Shown: in pieces, positions 30,645 to 31,899 of the stretch
Position numbering within the stretch: the first letter of the stretch is position 1
Layout of the letters: each line of letters starts with the position of its first letter
Assembly (NCBI GenBank): GCA_023426365.1
Contig: JAFAAW010000015.1
Coordinates: 1-31,899 of the forward strand
DNA: 31,899 nt
Origin: Pseudomonadota bacterium
GTDB lineage: Bacteria > Pseudomonadota > Alphaproteobacteria > Rhodospirillales > Magnetospirillaceae
Direction: 5' to 3'
Translations under genes and position numbers: made by a program
Notes under the pieces: generated by a model
Told to the model about the DNA's origin: nothing
Database searches by the model: none
The model's input: the letters and a program-made list of their open reading frames with translations, nothing else

Positions 30645-31667
30645 TCATGCCGCCATTGCGGTGCGGAGCTTGGCAACCAAGTCCTCCGCTCTGAGATGCG
30701 TGTAGCGGAACAGCATCCTTGGGTCCCGATGCCCACTGATCAGGGCTACCTCGGGAACGCTCAGGCCAAGCTCGAAGAACCGGCTCACCGCTTCATGGCG
30801 AAGGTCATGGAACCGGAGTTCAGCAATGTCGGGATGGGTCCTGGCAATGCGGCGCTTGCACCGTTCCCAGGCGAGGCGGAAGGCATTCGCGCTCACAGGG
30901 AACACATGTTCATCCTTCTTCCCACGCTCAGGCCGGTACTCGGCTAGCACCTGTAGCGCCCGGTCGGTAAGCGGGATGCACCGCGCATGGCCGTTCTTGG
31001 TCTCGGGGATCAGCAGGGTTGATGCGTCGTGGTCAATATCTCGCCAGCGGACGTTCAGGAGTTCCCCACGCCGCATGCCGGTTTCAATGGCAAACAGGAT
31101 GGCAGGGCGCAGCCAGTCGTTCCGGCTGTCCTGGCACGCCTGGAGGATCAATTCCAATTCGCCTGCCTCCAGGCGCCGTTCCCTGGCATCGGGTGCCTTG
31201 GGCTTCCTGACCTTCGCCAGCGGGTTCTCAGGCAGCGGCAGGGACCATTCCCGTATGGCGGTTTCGAAGATCGCCCGCAACAGGCCAAGGTCCCGGATGA
31301 CCGTACCCGGCTGGACGCCCTTGAGGCGCTGGTCCCGGAACCGGCTGAACACCTGGGCGCTTGCCTTGGACAGCGGGAGCGTTGCCCACTCCTGACGCAT
31401 GAACACGTCAATCCGCTTTCGCTCGGATGCCGCACCCCGCTTGTTGGGGGTGACCGTCTCCCGGTAGCGCGTCAGCAGGTCCGCGACGGTAGTTTGCTCA
31501 AGCAGCTTGGGATCAAAGGGAAGGACCTGTTTGTCCAACTCCCCTTCGATCATGCGCCCCCACTTCTGGGCATCGGGCTTGGACAGGAAGGTCTTGGTTT
31601 GGGTGGGATGGCCTGCACGCCGCACTTGGACGTGCCACTTTCCATTCCGCTTACGGATGGTCGCCAT
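30645..31667 (-). CDS. int: Tyrosine recombinase / island integrase
   Basis: This 340-residue phage-type integrase has an N-terminal arm-binding part (MATIRKRNGKWHVQVRRAGHPTQTKTF), a SAM-like core-binding domain (about 60-150), and a catalytic domain with R199 (TGMRRGELL), K224, H287-x2-R290 (FHDLRHEA), H313 (SGHRD) and nucleophile Tyr322 (MLFRYTHL). All catalytic residues are intact. ATG 31667 has GAGGTG about 10 nt upstream; a GTG at 31679 is an alternative. It reads away from the adjacent tRNA-Arg, which is the usual order for islands that integrate at a tRNA 3' end. Confidence 0.93.
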   Translation of the reverse strand: MATIRKRNGKWHVQVRRAGHPTQTKTFLSKPDAQKWGRMIEGELDKQVLPFDPKLLEQTTVADLLTRYRETVTPNKRGAASERKRIDVFMRQEWATLPLSKASAQVFSRFRDQRLKGVQPGTVIRDLGLLRAIFETAIREWSLPLPENPLAKVRKPKAPDARERRLEAGELELILQACQDSRNDWLRPAILFAIETGMRRGELLNVRWRDIDHDASTLLIPETKNGHARCIPLTDRALQVLAEYRPERGKKDEHVFPVSANAFRLAWERCKRRIARTHPDIAELRFHDLRHEAVSRFFELGLSVPEVALISGHRDPRMLFRYTHLRAEDLVAKLRTAMAA

Positions 31668-31679
31668 GGGCAGAAACAC

Positions 31680-31774
31680 CTCGGACTGTGCCCAGATTGT
31701 GCCAGCCTGACGGTGAGGTGCTTTCGAGAGGGTCTTCCCTGCACTCTAACGCATTGAAGTGCTTGGGAAGTTAA
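31680..31774. promoter_or_regulatory. Integrase promoter / attachment region
   Basis: This 95-bp gap between the integrase start and the tRNA 3' end should hold the integrase promoter and arm-type binding sites. A small inverted repeat (GCACT at 31741-31745 with AGTGC at 31758-31762) is visible. The att core is expected to be in the tRNA 3' end itself. Confidence 0.4.
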
Positions 31775-31851
<77 letters not shown>

Positions 31852-31899
31852 GCGGGTCTCGGCCAAAGAAAGCCAATGGCGAGAGCCGAGGTTTATAGC

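Overview
The window is GC-rich chromosomal DNA from an alphaproteobacterium, most likely a Rhodospirillales member of the Magnetospirillum type. This rests on the hisC-tyrC aromatic amino acid cluster, an Irr-type Fur regulator, a single-domain bacteriohemerythrin, a complete Caulobacter-style cpa/tad pilus operon, and very high GC at third codon positions. The genus is an inference from gene content, not from a database match.

Layout. Positions 1-4600 (+ strand) hold the 3' end of a chorismate mutase-type gene, hisC, tyrC, a glyoxalase-like (VOC) protein and an exported alpha/beta hydrolase. Positions 4676-6954 (- strand) hold a serine/alanine-glyoxylate aminotransferase and a DUF2125 envelope protein. 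A GntR/FadR-type operator sits inside the aminotransferase promoter. Positions 7040-9728 hold a ChaC-type gamma-glutamylcyclotransferase, two small unknown proteins, bacteriohemerythrin and irr. Between the last two lies a 28-bp hairpin-bearing tandem repeat array. A 543-bp gene-free, AT-richer region (9729-10271) precedes the pilus operon.

Positions 10272-22116 are a complete Tad/Flp pilus operon in the order flp, cpaA, cpaB, cpaC, cpaD, cpaE, cpaF, tadB, tadC, tadD, tadE, a second TadE/F-like pseudopilin, and tadG. Many stop and start codons overlap. It encodes the pilin, prepilin peptidase, outer membrane secretin and its lipoprotein, the localisation ATPase, the motor ATPase, two inner membrane platform proteins, a TPR lipoprotein and three minor pilin-like proteins. 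It is followed by a small cysteine-rich protein and a tightly coupled signalling trio (single-domain response regulator, CheC-type phosphatase, PAS-PAS histidine kinase) at 22481-24941.

Positions 24958-28711 (- strand) hold a GNAT-like protein and an aspartate 4-decarboxylase/aspartate:alanine antiporter pair (aspD, aspT). The antiporter has lost its first membrane segments. Its reading frame is fused to the start of a gene belonging to a mobile element. That element (about 28490-31777) carries an HNH nuclease, a helicase-like C-terminal fragment, an unusual non-coding segment (intrinsic terminator, long interrupted palindrome, 40-bp direct repeats), a small unknown protein and a tyrosine integrase. 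It sits against the 3' end of a tRNA-Arg(CCG) gene. I read it as the remnant of a tRNA-integrated island whose far end was lost by a deletion that cut into aspT.
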